Positions 23,917 through 38,085 of a DNA stretch of 64,000 bases are shown one piece after another. This DNA comes from Bactericera cockerelli (Eukaryota; Arthropoda; Insecta; Hemiptera; Triozidae), in the NCBI GenBank assembly GCA_024516035.1, contig CM044961.1, positions 16,543,756 to 16,607,755 of the forward strand, in the 5' to 3' direction. Numbering within the stretch: position 1 is the first letter of the stretch; each line of letters starts with the position of its first letter. The notes under the pieces were generated by a model. The model saw only the letters and a list, made by a program, of their open reading frames with translations, was not told the DNA's origin and did not search any database. The translations under genes and the position numbers were made by a program.

Positions 23917-24240
23917 ATGAATGTATGGACCATGATAAGTCATTCAAAGTTTTCATCGCTTTCTCAGCATTCACATCATAACACCAGATCTGAAGATGCT
24001 GCCCTTCTGACGATTCCAATACACGGGACTAATTTCTTCTCTGGCTCATTAATTACGGTACAGGCTGCTAGGTTTTGGAATTCACTTCCCCAAGAAGTTA
24101 GGGTCTGTGAACGCATGTCTTCCTTTAGGTGTCTACCGTGGAAACATTTGAAATCGGTTTGAAAATTGAGTTCGGACTTCTTCTTCCATCTTTTCTTTTT
24201 CTTCCTTCTTTTCTTCTTCTATTTCTTCACCTTCATAATC
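23917..24240 (+). mobile_element. LINE 3'-end relic
   Basis: The segment HHNTRSEDAALLTIP ... AARFWNSLPQEVR is the C-terminal block common to Jockey/CR1-type reverse transcriptase polyproteins. It is followed by a CTT-rich tail up to the next element. Everything upstream is gone. Confidence 0.75.
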
Positions 24241-24472
24241 TTAATATATAAATGTCAAAGTCACTGACTGACCACTCACTGATCATCACTCTACAGCCCA
24301 AACCGTAAGTCCTAGGAAGCTGAAATTTGGTAGGTAGCTTTGTCTTATAGTCTAGATGTGCAATAAGATGGGATTTTTCGAAACTCCCACTACAACACCT
24401 GCCATTGGCGAAAAAGGATTTTTTGCTTTCACGGCCATGACTTGGCCCGCAAAGCGGGCGACAGCCCCCTAG
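24238..24472 (+). mobile_element. Non-autonomous Helitron
   Basis: Ends in a short GC hairpin (CCCGCAAAGCGGGC) about 10 bases before CTAGT, the usual Helitron 3' end. The start near ATCTTAATATATAAATGTC fits a Helitron 5' end. About 235 bp, no coding capacity. It follows directly on the LINE relic. Confidence 0.62.
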
Positions 24473-24539
24473 TATAATAATATAATATTCCCTCTTTTTT
24501 AAAAAATAATTTCATGATAAACATTAACTAAGTGGTAGC

Positions 24540-24645
24540 CTAAAATTAATTAAGTGGTAGCCATATGGGTTTGATGACAGAGATTGCCTCAGGCAATAAT
24601 CACGCCTTTTGTCAATATTATTCTTGTCAATAAAGAGTTATTATA
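24540..24645 (+). mobile_element. Retroelement 3' tail (GATTGCC...AATAAAGAG family)
   Basis: GATTGCCTCAGGCAATAATC followed by a tract ending CAATAAAGAGTTATTAT. The same motif recurs at 45800-45880 (reverse), 46015-46085 (reverse), 48475-48640, 52765-52835 (reverse), 57228-57415 and 59225-59280 (reverse). The head is not present. Confidence 0.55.
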
Positions 24646-26407
24646 TTCAAATTGCAAATGTATAATGTGAAACAAGATCTTTGTGGTGAAGTGACAGCTT
24701 TCATGGGTATCAAAGTATTACCTATGGTATACATACAAAAGTTTCTAGATATTTACATTTTACATAATTTATTATGTAAATATTTTTGCCAATGCTGCTT
24801 CCAAATTTCCAGTGTGGATATGATCTCCAGGAGTACACCTACTCATTATTTTAGCAACTCTGCACTAGATGAGTAACGATGTTGTGAAAATATCTGACAA
24901 CGCTGTATTGAGAATCTCAGTGGGTGAGGTTATGTTTGACCTAGATCTCCGTTAAAAGAGTGATAAGAGATAACAGTTTATTCATGGTCACATGTGCGTG
25001 TGACGTCATAGACAGCTGATTTAAAATAATTCAAATACATCTTTGCCTCAAGTTCATCCAGAAGATGTTAATAATTTTGTTGCTGGATTTTGTTTATTCT
25101 TATGTACTGTTTCAATAAGTGAAATCCTGTGCTCGTAAGATATCGCGTTTCTGAGCTATAATTTCAATAAATAAATTACTGTAATAGTTTTGCAGATTTT
25201 AACTCTGCGCTCTGGTAGGTAGATAATTACCTAATATTTTACTTTTCTTTATTCTTGCGAATTTTTTCATGTCTTATATGTAGTTACCGCTTTTAAGAGT
25301 TACTCTGTAAGTGGCTACGTGCTACCTCGATAATAATAATATTATTATCCCATAATATATTTAATAATTCACAGTTTTATTGTTTGTTATTCTATATTTT
25401 TTCCTATCTGTGAACAGTAATCCTCTGTTAAGTGGAATCTTAATCTATCTATTCAGTGACAATCATAACATGATGAATGTTAGTAGGTGACTATAAACGC
25501 AACAAGTACCTAATAATGATATTTTTTCATGATACTCATGACGTAGGTCCCTAAGTCCCTACCTACTTGTTGATTCAATATCTCAATTGCTTACTTCTGA
25601 TATTAGAAAGATATTATACCTGTTGCACACTTTTCTAAAATCTAAGCTGGCATAATTTTTGATTTTTCCTTATACAAGTTATTATTAAGCAATAAAACAA
25701 TTAGGTTCAATGACCTTGCCCAATTGAAAAATGGCACACTCTCTGAAGGTAGTTCACACTGTTTGACCTATTTTGGCGGGAAATTTTCAGAGATTGTCCT
25801 CTCCAAATCAACCAAATGTTTTATTTTCCGCAAAGTTCTTAGGTGTGGGTCAAATCTCATTCGATAAATATTTTTATTTTATTTTTTGTAAAACTATAAA
25901 AAATCCTGGACTAAGAAATTCTGTAGTCGAAGCTTGGGCTACTAGGTTTTGAGAATTACTTAATTTATCATTCTTTTTTATGTCCAGAATTTTCCGGTTA
26001 TTCCTCTTGCAAGTACAACTATAATTTTATTACTATCTGATGCATTATTTTGACGCGTGCATTTAGATAAACTACGAGTATTTGTTATAGTTCAGTGTGG
26101 TAATTAATTTATGTTCTATAGCTCACAAAATAGGTCCTTAATACACCGGTATATGTTTTTGTAGGTCAACATCAAATATGGTCACTGTGACTATCTGTGT
26201 GTGTGTCAATTTTAGTGATTAGGTCATTTATTATTTTTCCACTATGCATTTAAATACGTTTTCAAATGATTTGATAATTTTTAATCAAGGTTAGACTTTT
26301 TTAAAGTGTATTTTCAAATTCGAGTTAACTGTATAGTGTAGTTCAGGATGCTATTTCTAAGGGCGGAATTAATAGACGTTTTTGTAATACCTCTGTGGAG
26401 CTAAGTA

Positions 26408-26482
26408 TAATAATAATAATATCGCCTTATTTATACTGCCCGATTAAGACTACTAAAGTCCCATTATTCCAGTATAGATTTT
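26408..26482 (-). mobile_element. SINE tail fragment (family T2)
   Basis: ATCGCCTTATTTATACTGCC and CCCATTATTCCAG, the 3' part of the tRNA-headed family seen complete at 30866-31050. Confidence 0.55.
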
Positions 26483-29400
26483 GCATATTGTCTTAGATGG
26501 GTAAAACCAATGCTATGTCATAACTGAAGATCTTGATTTTGTCTATTAATTTCACCCTAAAAGTTTCAAACAAGAGCTTGTTAACATGTATTGGGTCCTT
26601 TTGACATAATTATGAACTCTTGAATTTTAAATCAATAACACTAGAAAAGTATTACCACATAGACTAAAGCTCTATTGAAATTTTAGCTTAAGCTCCGTTA
26701 AGCTTAATGGAGAAATAGACTCCTCCTTAATATGTTGTAGGTACTGATCTACTGATTAATCAGAGCTAAATCGAGTACTTTATTCAGCAGTAGTTTTCCA
26801 ACAGTGGAAATTTTTGAATAATCAATGGAAGGAGAAAAGATGCTCGGAAAATTGATTCAGATTAATATTTCATTGGGACTCTATTCTTCGTCCAACCGAG
26901 ATTAACTACTGGTAGTTTTATTCAAAATTTCCTTTTTCGACTTTGTACGGAAATTGGAATTTTAACGGCCAAGTAGAAGTTTATAATCTGTCGATTAGTA
27001 ATCAATATCAAGTCTGACTTTGCAAAACACTTTGATCTCTTGATTAAGATACTTCTGCCTAAATTGCCTTAAATATTTAGGTATCTACCAAGGTTAGTGT
27101 AAGTACGAAAAAATTATAAATATTATAATATTTACCCAGTTCACAAGGTTTGTCGCTTATACAGAAAATTAATCTGCATTAAAGCCTTTTTTTTTGTCTG
27201 AGTAAAATATCTTGACCACATATTATGTCGTAGTTTTACATAATCATTTGCAAAAGAACACCAACTAATGTTACTGATAAGATATTTTCTATGTTTACAG
27301 ACGCTCCGAGACTGCGCTATCCGCATGTCATACGCCATACCTAGATTCTTATACTCATCCTGCCTACACACCGATGACGTTATAAAATCAGGTACCATGG
27401 TATCAGGGATCTCCACCCATCCAGGAAAATGATCTCAGTGTCCGTCTTCGAACAGTTAACTTACTAGACAGTAATAGAAATAGTGATAACATTTATCCAG
27501 TTTCTAGCTAAAATTTCCACTGAAAAATTGTGAAAATTTGTTGTGGAAGGAATCTATTACTTTGAGGACATTTGATTGGAGTGCTGCAGGAAAAACAGAT
27601 GGTTGTGAATGATAATTGGAGGATCAGATAATTATGACTTCAAAAGCGACCATCTGTATCAAAAAATATTCCGATCTGAAGATGACCGTCTGACCAATCG
27701 TCACAAGAGTTACCGCTTTCTGCATTCAGTTGAAGAATTTTTCTCTTCAGTACTGAATAGTTTGTCTGTCCAATGCTTGAAAATTGCTTTCTCCAATGCT
27801 GATCCAAGTAGGAAAACGACTCCCTACTTTGGCCATCTTCAAACGCCAAGCTTCGCCCTTGACAGATTGTGACTTCCGTCATCATTATACACCTTGCTTG
27901 ATTTTGAACCGTCTTATATCTTCATCCGATTACTCACTCTTGTTGGATTGTGATGTCACGCACTACAAGTATGTCTCTGGCAGTGACCGACTGATTCTCG
28001 AAGACGACAGGTAAGTAGACTTGTTTATCTCATAAATCGAACCAGCAATTAATTCTGGATCAGAGGACAAGGTCGATTCTTTCATCACACATGTTGTGGA
28101 TGTCTGGGCGTCTGTCATCCTGGTTCCAAGTTTACACGCATATTAGCGCTGGAATAGAATACGTTCGTTTATCTGGAACAAAATGGATTCGGGCACAAAA
28201 GAAAGGAGCACAATAGCCGTGACATGAGCCACCTAATTACCTAAAATATTGACCGCGCATTGCTTGGAAATGGTCATTTAAATTTTACAGTATGTTATTA
28301 ATATTGTACTTTTTTATAACTATAACAAATGAATCACAATTATTTATAAAAAGTAATAGTCATTATTAGAAGAGACAGTGCTATCATGTGTATGTAAGTG
28401 ATAGAATTGTAAATTATTAAATAGGTAAGTACTTACGACATGCGTAACCCCTCTACAGTTGAATAAGTTACTCTGAATAAGTTGTTAAAATGATTGTGTT
28501 GAATAATGATATTAGGGTTTAGTTGGAAAGTAGTCTGAATTCGAAATGACTTTGAACCCTTTCGTTTTACTATAAGGTTTTCATTGATTTGTTTACATCC
28601 CAAGACAGCTCGAAGACAGTTTGAAAACCATTTTGAAGTGAAAAATGAAATCAACTCGCAGAGGTTTTTTTGTTTTTACTTGGATTTCGTCTTTGAGTTG
28701 ACTTGAAATATTTATGTAGATATTGAAATCAGGATCAGTTTTTCAAGATTTACAAAATTCACAATTTATTGAAAGATGAATCATGTGGTATACCCGTATA
28801 CATATACAATATACATATAACTCGGGTTTGGAAAACAAAATGTCACCCTCAAACTTTATCTTCACCTATCTGGTTAGATAATGTTTCTTAATCTTGGTAA
28901 AACGCTCTATTCTATAGCAGATTATACAGTTTTCCATTTTGTCTCACGATATTGATTATTTGAATGGAAGAAAAGCCCATGTGTGTTACGATGTTTTCCC
29001 ACCCTGCCTGGATTTATCTTTTAATAAATACAGCTTAAAAAAAACAAGCACGAGAATAACATCAACACAATCAGCATCAACCACAACGATTGTTTGATAT
29101 TTAATTTATCAGTGATCTGATTTTCATTAAACGTGGACCACGGTACACTTCATCAACAATGAAAGTAATTATAATGATTTTCACATGTATTTCGGACTGT
29201 GCAGGTTGGAAATTGGCAATTTAGGACCAAGTAGTCCCAATTTCAATTAGTAGGCATGTAACCAGACGGTCATATATGTGGTCTTGATAGATGGCTTGAT
29301 GTAACATTACATACATACGACATCGGCATGGGGTAAGTATATTTCTTTAATTGTATATGGTCCTCATTCCAGAAAGCACTCTCACTTTCAAAATTTCCAC

Positions 29401-30382
29401 TCTCTAAATGCAAAAATTCATCGAAATTTGGAATCAACTTATCATGGAGAACCTGTAACCTTTGGTATGCTACAATAAACATTTTCAAACGGTTTCACCG
29501 TACTACCACACGTGACTAAATTTAAAATCAACTAAAGTCGTTACGGAAATAATTCTTTGAACTTTTATCATCAACCAACTATCGATCGCTTGGAGCATCT
29601 TGAATGGTCACTCACACTCGAGAAACGCCAATTAACTCCGGCCTAAATATTTCCGCGCGTAATCATAAGTTTCAAGACCTATGACAATAGATCTGGTTAT
29701 CACATCGGATAAACCATAATTGCCTCCTAGGTATCGCACTACTACTGTACTATTGTTCATTACTGTCCGATTGGTAGTATTGGTACTATAGTACCGAGAT
29801 AGTCAGCAGTGGGATCAGTATAGTTTGGTAGGGGTCTGGCTATCGGTTAGTCAGGTGACCGGACTTGGGTGGTCAATCGGGACTTGGTATCTTTTGTCGA
29901 TCTAGTGCCGCGTTATTATCTGCCGGTGTGTCAATTTTAACTGAGCCGCCTAATTAAAGTAACTATATTTCACTTTACTTTTACTAAAGTGTTCTTGAAA
30001 TATTCTTTGTGGATTTTACAAGTGATCTGCTTTCTTTTACAAGAATCTTTTTGTAGTATTTTACAAGCAGCTTTGCGTAACGTGGTTTCTCCATTCCAAG
30101 TGAGACATTTAATAACAATTAAACTGTGCTGTGTAACTATTTTTCAATTATATTTAATTGGTAAAAATTTATCTACTCAAAATATTTCAGTAGGTATGAA
30201 ATTATTTGCAACCGTTTAATGTGCCGATTTTAGTACGAGAGTTTGTTTTGTATCAAAGAAACACAATCATTTTATCGACAGTTTGTTCGTAAAAGACCAC
30301 CTCAACCCTTAGTAGAGTAATATTGTGTGCATGATTCTATTTAAGTACATTCAATAGAATATAATAGTCATTTTCTGAAATC

Positions 30383-30468
30383 TGGGTGGGTGAGGTTAAT
30401 GTGGATGGCTAGTTTGTGAGTGTCCAGCAAATGGATAGCAAAACCCCCGTCTCCGATAATCTAGAAGT
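30383..30468 (+). mobile_element. 5S-derived SINE, tail fragment
   Basis: GGGTGGGTGAGGTTAATGTG, TAGTTTGTGAGTGTCCAGC and AAAACCCCCGTC match the body of the 5S-derived SINE; the 5S head is missing. Confidence 0.55.
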
Positions 30469-30865
30469 TACAGAGATGTTAAGCAACAACAACAAAAAAT
30501 ACATAAGCCCTTGTCTCAGATATTTGAAGCCGAATTATTTTCGAATTGGCGATGTTAGATTTGTGTGTACAGAGAATCTGACAAATAAAGTAGTTACTAA
30601 CTTATTGCAAATGTTGTAATAACGTAGTTGACAATAAACTTGGGTTCTCTGTTGAATCTAAAGTAAACAACAAGTGAATATGAATCATCAATGCGACAGT
30701 AATTTGTCAAGACATGTCAAAGCTCACAATGCCTATTACTAAATGATTTCACAAAATACTGCACAAGCTCACAGGTAAGATAGCGACCATCAAATTAGTC
30801 GACCTTTATGAATAGGTATGAGTACTTTAGGTTTTCTTTAGGAAGTAGACTTATATGAACAGTAA

Positions 30866-31050
30866 TAATAATATCGCCTGATTAGGACTAATTAAAGTCC
30901 CATTATTCCAGCAGTATGTCCAAGACATATTATGATGTGGTAAAAGTCCCGAATGGGAGATAACTTGTCATGTTCCGGCTGGGTTTCAAACCCACGAACT
31001 CTGGAATCTTTGGATTCACAGAGCCGCCTTTACCACTGAGCTCCCGGCAC
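30866..31050 (-). mobile_element. tRNA-derived SINE (family T2), near complete
   Basis: Read on the minus strand: a tRNA-like head with GCTCAGTGGTAAAGGC (A box) and GTGGGTTTGAAACCC (B box), then a body with TAAGTTATCTCCC and ATAATGGGACTTTA, and a TTATTATT tail. Other partial copies lie at 26408, 49490-49580 and 56455-56640. Confidence 0.68.
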
Positions 31051-33536
31051 AGACTTTTGATCCTTTGAATGTCATTGTACTACCTATCATCACTTTTATC
31101 AACTTCTTATTAATATTAATTAGCCAAATGGAGTCAGTTAGCTCCATCTATCAATTTTGTATCAATCTCAAGGTTGACTTCATAATGAATTTGGTGAAGA
31201 AAAAAAAAATACCACACCAAGAAAAATTTTATAGTTGCATTTCCAAGAGAGATACACAATCAAGTATCAATTAATTGACCAAAACTGGTGAGGTGGTAGG
31301 ATCAGAGATAGACATTTACAGGTATGACCTAACTAATCATACTAAAATATTTGCAAATATATTAGCACTCTGTGTTGGTGGTTTGGACACAAAAATAATA
31401 CGGAAAAAATAACTTATAAACCTCTTCAGATCGGGTGGTCCAATATGATTGTATGTACCTACTGTGATCATGGGCTTGATATACGTAACTAGGAAGCTTG
31501 ATAGATATATTTTCACATGATAAATATTAGGTAAATAAAGATTTTTATTTTATAATTACACCTCAGAAGGAACTTGTCAGCCAAAGAATGTGAAATTTGA
31601 CAGAAATCTCTTTTGGTGAAATTAGACATAAACTTTTTTTTTGGTTATTTCGCATACCACAGGATCTTTGGAAAACCGAACCGAAACAGTAGTAATCTTT
31701 ACCTACCTATTGACAACTATTTCGGGTCAATATAAATTATAGGCGGTCCAGGAATAATGACTATTATCATCAATAGTCCAGGAATCACGGCTCAGACCAA
31801 ATCGATAATGATTTTAGTAGAGAGCACTGAGATTGCCGAACAATAATTACTGTGAATCTACGTCAGTGGCGAATTCTTGTCTTTGCTGTGTAAGTTGTCC
31901 ATGATCTCTTGTGTACTTTGGAGTTTTTTCATTGTCAAAGCTTGGGCACGAGACTGGCGGAAGACATTCAGAGAAGTAGTTGGGTACTTGAACCCATCAA
32001 AATCAAATTCGTTTTGGCATTCGGAAGGGATGTTGTGACTTCTGTATAAAAATAATTCAGTGCTCACTGTTATTTTTCGACAGGGAATATTGTATTGTTT
32101 GCAAATTCATTTATTATTTATTTAGTCCCAAGAAATGAATATCAGAAATTAGGTGACTATTTACTGTAATTTTACAAATACTCCACTGGGAGACTGATAA
32201 ATATTTGATGTAGTTTTACCCGTTAATAGAAAAAAAGACACTAAATTCAACATATAAATATATAATTGTACTGTAATGCTCAGACAAATACTGTCATGAT
32301 ACCTTGCAAAGCTACCTAAATCTAATGCAATCAATGCGATGTGTATTTACACAAAGGCAGTAAGTAGGTACTCTAGGCCTCAACAAAGAAATAATCCAAG
32401 ACAATACAAATAGGTACCTACCTATTTATGTTCAGAAAATAATATCTGTAAATGGGTGACATGATTTGGTTTCATTTAAATCATCGTATTTTCTTACCAT
32501 CTCTCAGAAATTTATAATTCTTGTGATTCTTGAAACTCAAGCAGCCAATATCCAGACTATGAGTCCTGTGCCTGAAATACCTTCTTCAGATCTTCTGTCA
32601 GATCTTCTGTCCTATGTCAGTATTTTTCTTGTTGCTTTGATGTTGAAGTCTCATATCCTCAGCTCTTTTCAATACTATAGGGTTCGTTGGTATGATTGTC
32701 AAATTACTCGTATTATAGGATTTTTGGTCAAAGGTTCATTCGATGTCAATTATATCAGGTTTCTCATTTTAGTCATTCTCTACTAAAACTAAAATGACGT
32801 ATAAATCGCTCCGTTTGCAAACATTTTGTTCTGGCGTTTGTGCTCCAATATATCTAAATCTAACCTAATATAACTTAATTAGTGTTAACACACTTCTGGA
32901 GACCTTAATCTCTATAAACATTAAACAAAATACTTAAAATCTCAAGTGGACGCGAAATATTGACTCAAATATTTTATCTTCGGTTGTTCTAATAAGTTTT
33001 TATCATGTTATCTTTATTAAGGTATTGTTAAACTCTCAATGTTGATATTATTGTACTTTTAACAAATCAATGATGTTGATGATAAAGACCAGGGCCGGTG
33101 AAGTATTATTGCCATGCAACAACATCAAATTTGGATGCAAACGTCCATCTATAGCACGAACTTATTAGTACTGACTGTTTTTATCACCTCTAAGCTACCT
33201 TAATTAACGAAACAATTGATATTGACACTATTGACCCATATCTTACATTCCAGGAGCTTCAATGATTGAAATCAACCACTCGATTTTGAACGTTGTAGGA
33301 CAGGTATAAGTGCCTTTCTTCCTGATTAGGATTAGTGTTAGATTTAGTTGCCCATTACACACTTTAGACAGTGCGAGTTCATTTTAATACCATGTTGACA
33401 AAAAATTACTGATTGACATGCAAGTTTTTGTGAAACAAGCAATGTCAAGTTGAGTACTGCGCAACTCACAAAAGGAGCAGTTTTACATATTTTAGGATCT
33501 ATCCATGACCTGCTTTATATTGCACCAAGTGATCTA

Positions 33537-33559
33537 TCTTTTTTTTTTTTTTTTTTTTT
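33537..33559. repeat. T homopolymer
   Basis: A run of T of about 22 bases in the non-genic stretch. Confidence 0.9.
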
Positions 33560-34913
33560 CTTCTAGGACACACATTTAGAAGAAAGGCATTGAAATATCC
33601 GACACGTTAGGAGTATCATTATGGGGTTTCTATACACTATTAAAATACAGGGGAAAAAAAACAAAGAAATGAATTTAATTATAAATGAAATTTTTGGGGC
33701 TTCTTTCATACGTCATGACACGCAACTAAGGAACAGGAATGTCAAGAGTATGGAACATTTGTGACATTTGAATGGTTTAGCGAAATGGAAATTTCGAGTG
33801 ATTTTCAGTGTTAAAGATGGAACTTCATCGGGTGGACACAGCTTCAAGTAATACTATGTTCCCACGTGACTTGGTCTATTGCTTTTCTTTTCTATTATTA
33901 TTATCATTTATTTTTTTAAGAATAATCTTATTTACAAGTTCAAAATTATTGTGGATGAATATCATGTGCTAATCTGTTGAAGAAGCGATAACATAAACTA
34001 CTCTAAACTACTCTATCATCAAAGGCAGCCAAGCCTTACCTTGTCAGTAGGTATTTACTTATTATGTAGTAATTCCAATGGGAAGTACAACAACAATAAT
34101 AATAAATATTTATGTTTTTTGTTGATATGACTAACCAATAGGTAAAAATCAGAAGATGGCGCATTTTTACCGGTTTTAATAAATTATCAAACCTTTTTTT
34201 GTATACGATCAACTGGCAGAATACAAAACCTTCAATGTTTTCTAATGTCATCGCTGAGTTCAAGAGAGAACTCAATTGTATGACATGTGTATGTATAACT
34301 GATCTCATTTTTTGGAAGCCTTCGGAAATATAATGTCAGAAGGAATCAGGTTGTTACAATTTGAAGTTTATTGTTTCTCATTTTCAAGAGGCAAGATAAA
34401 ATAGTACTCGAAATCTCGGCACATTAATCGGAAGGGATCCTATCCCAAATATTATTTGTTAGGTGACCAGATAGATAGGGAGCTCTTAGCTCTTATTAGA
34501 TTGCAATATCATCGCTCTAAATATAAACGTTAATGTGACGGAAATAATAAAAAAAAAAATATAGTCTGTTTAACGTCCCAGTTTGCGTTGGTTAAGTTAC
34601 CAATTGAGTTTTCTACGTAATTTATTTTCTCGGTTTTTGTTATACCTAGTGTTATCCATGAACTTATTTGCTAGTTTTTCATCACCCGATAATGAAAGAA
34701 CTTCTAGAAAAAGTTAGATAAATAATACTTCAACATAGGTACAAAATACCTAACTAATTACATACCCGACAAAGATAAGTTAAATAATTGTATAACTCCA
34801 GTCAACATTGTCAAAAATTCATCGAATTATCTGCATGCTGCCTACCTGCCTACCTACTAACATTGGAGACAAATCAACTGGCTTTTTCAACCACCGTTTA
34901 ACTTTAGCCACTA

Positions 34914-37900
34914 ATGGGTGCCAAATTGAAAGGTGGCTTTCTGTTTCTCCTGGTGGTGTGCCAATGCAGCGGCTCCTTTATCAGGAGCGATGTAATCAGC
35001 AACGATTTGAACAGGAACAATGTTATAAGCAACGAATTCAACAGAAACGATATCAGAAACGATGTTATGGTTCGAGGCAATGTGGTCACGGTGAGAAAAC
35101 TAGGACAGAGCCTGACGAGTGACCTGCGACTGTTCGAAGATTTGCCGCCAATATGTGACAGGTATGATTTTTGGTAGAAATAAAATAAAAACTGTTCCTA
35201 TGGAGAGATTATTTTGTTTTACATGGACGATCTGTTGCTACCACTTTTATGTACCATGTGTTCAAAGATTCGTAAAATAATTTCCATTGAATTCTTATAA
35301 CCTAATTTTACCAATAATTTGTATTAAGAGAATAATAGTCGGTAGCAACTAATTGAAAAAACAAATGTTACTACTTATATTTTTTTCAGCTGATAATTTA
35401 TTGTTGTCAAAATGTAATAAAATAAATCACATTAATCTCGAGCAAAAAAAAAACAGCAAAATTTCAAGTACCTACCTACACGCTATGAAATATTACAGAT
35501 TGGCGGATACTAACGTAAGGAAGAGTTCACAATGTGGCGGACAGAAATGTTCGATTACGTTTATACTACGTATGAAGACAATGCCAAAAATAGCGGACAG
35601 AAATTACGTATCCAAGCTCGTGCATACGTAAGACCTACGTACTTAGGCACGGGCACTTTTACGTATTGAAGAGTTCGCGATGTGGTGGGCATTAAAGTTG
35701 TATCAGGTTTACCCTACGTATGAAGACAATGCCAAAAATAGCGGACAGAAATTATGTATTCAAGCTCGTGCATACGTAAGACCTACGTACTTAGGCACGG
35801 GCACTTTTACGTATTGAAGAGTTCGCGATGTGGTGGGCATTAAAGTTGTATCAGGTTTACCCTACGTATGAAGACAATGCCAAAAATAGCGGACAGAAAT
35901 TATGTATTCAAGCTCGTGCATACGTAAGACCTACGTACTTAGGGACGGGCACTTTTAAGTATTGAAGAGTTCGCGATGTGGCGGACAGAAATGTTAGATT
36001 AAGTTTATACTACGTATGAAGACAATGCAAAATATGGCGGACATAAATTACGTATCCAAGCTCGTGCATACGTAAGACCTACGTACTTTTAGGTACGGGC
36101 GCTTTTAGGAATGAGAGTTCGCGATTTGGCGAGCAGAAAAGTTTTAGGTATTACGTTTACCCTACGTTGGTATGAACACAATGAAAATATGGCAAACACA
36201 ATTTATGATTACTTTTTTTAATGAAACTACTTAAGATCTGTATGATTATTTTGATACTTAACAATTACAAAACCTTTGTTTGTTTATTTCCTTCGTGATT
36301 CTCTTTTAGTTTTATATTTTTATTTTTAGGCATAATCAAAGCTGTTACCATCTTGAAAGAAAAACAACATTATTCAAACCCATCGAAAAGCGACGATTAG
36401 TCCACTTATTTCTACATTTTATTTTACTTTCTTTATTCTTATTTTCATGTAAAGTAGTCTTTCAAACTATTTGCTTTGCACCTCAAAATTTAATACCTAC
36501 CAAATCTTCCTATTTTATTGTTACATTTTACATATTGTCATAGGTAGGGGTACCTACTTATCAGAGTTTTACAAAAATGTCTTTTCTTTGGAAACTGGTT
36601 TGTGAATGCATATACAATTATGTACTCTCATTGTAATACTGATCGCAGGGGCGTCATTATGGCGACGAGTTTGTAATCTGGAGGACGATGGTTTGAGTCC
36701 CAAGTATACCAATTATTGTAAAGCGAGTTGGAGTAATTGTGTTCTACACAAATATAAAAACTTTTACTTATCCTCTAACATTCCCCCTGTTTTAGTCTAA
36801 TCTACTGCCAAGGAGAGTTGCTCAAGGATGTCTCCTTGGCCCGAATATACGAAGACTCAAAGACTTTTGTGGACAAGAAGCTGAGGTTCTCAGAGCGGGA
36901 GATCTTGCAGAAGTATGCAGCGCTCAAGGGCAACGCTGGTAACAGAGGTAAAATTCTACAATTTATTACATATTTTGGAAATGACCGACCTCAGTAGCTT
37001 GATCGATAAGGCGACGGACTTGTAACCTGGAGGTCGGTGGTTCAAGTCCCGGTTTCAGCGTAGATTTAGTAAAGCGAGTTTGAGTAGTTGTGATATCACG
37101 ATAGTGATTAACACAAATAATTATGATAGCATATTTTGGAAATGAGATCAATGAAATTAAGAAATATTATTTAGTATAGTTTCTTTTTTTGCATGAATAT
37201 TTTTAGCACACTTTGATTGGTTCTCAGAAGTAGTAGTTCGTTAACTTTTGCTCCGGGTATCGCCTCTCTGGGGGAAGCATCCCTAAAAGGGTTTTATTAT
37301 TATTATTATTATTTGCTTGATTTAATACATCTGGTTTTTACTCTTTGTATTGCCATTTTAATAAAGCAGAAGCATTTCTGATTCAATATCACGAGAATTT
37401 TAATTAGAAAGAATAGAATATACCTTTTTCATACTGCCGAGGTAAGACTGAAAAGTCCCTTTACTCCAGCAGTCAAACAGGTCTTATATATTTTATAGGA
37501 AAAATATTTTACAATTTAATATACGAATTCCATCATATAACCCATCAATGGTTGGGTGGAAGAGCTCACTCCAGTGAGAATCCTGCCATAAAAAAAGAAA
37601 GCCTATATATAAAAATCAAACAGGTCTTATATATTTTATAGGATCAATATTTTACAATTTAATATACAAATTCCATCATATAACCCATCAATGGTTATAT
37701 GATCCATAATATACAAATATACAGACAAAAAATATACAAAAAAAGGTACAAATTCCCGCCTCCTCATGCCTCCACAGCCCTCACCAAGGAGCAGATTCAG
37801 AAGTTCGTGGAGGAGAACTTTGAGGACGCCCAGGAGTTGGAGGATTGGCTGCCGCCCGACTTCACGGACCGGCCCGCCCTCATCAGTCTGGTGGCGGACT

Positions 37901-38042
37901 GGAAGTACCAGAAGTGGCTGCAACTGCTCAACCAGATCTGGAAGCAGCTGGGCAAGAAGATGAACATCGATGTGCTGGTCAACGCCGACCGGCACTCACT
38001 CATCTATGTGAGTTTTCGCCAGTTTTGTTGGATCTCTTTCCT

Positions 38043-38085
<43 letters not shown>

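Larger units (their letters stand above)
24880..34913. other. Ten-kilobase stretch without recognised gene
   Basis: Upstream of trehalase. Only repeat fragments can be named: SINE tails at 26408-26480 and 30866-31050, a 5S-SINE tail at 30383-30465, and a T-run at 33537-33559. An open stretch at 27609-28014 ends in a good donor (GACGACAGGTAAGT) but has no recognisable product. Promoter and untranslated exons of trehalase may lie here. Confidence 0.5.

Noticed and set aside
36983..37055. Candidate tRNA gene
   Set aside because: Two near-identical copies share a non-tRNA body; anticodon stem is mispaired, so SINE head.
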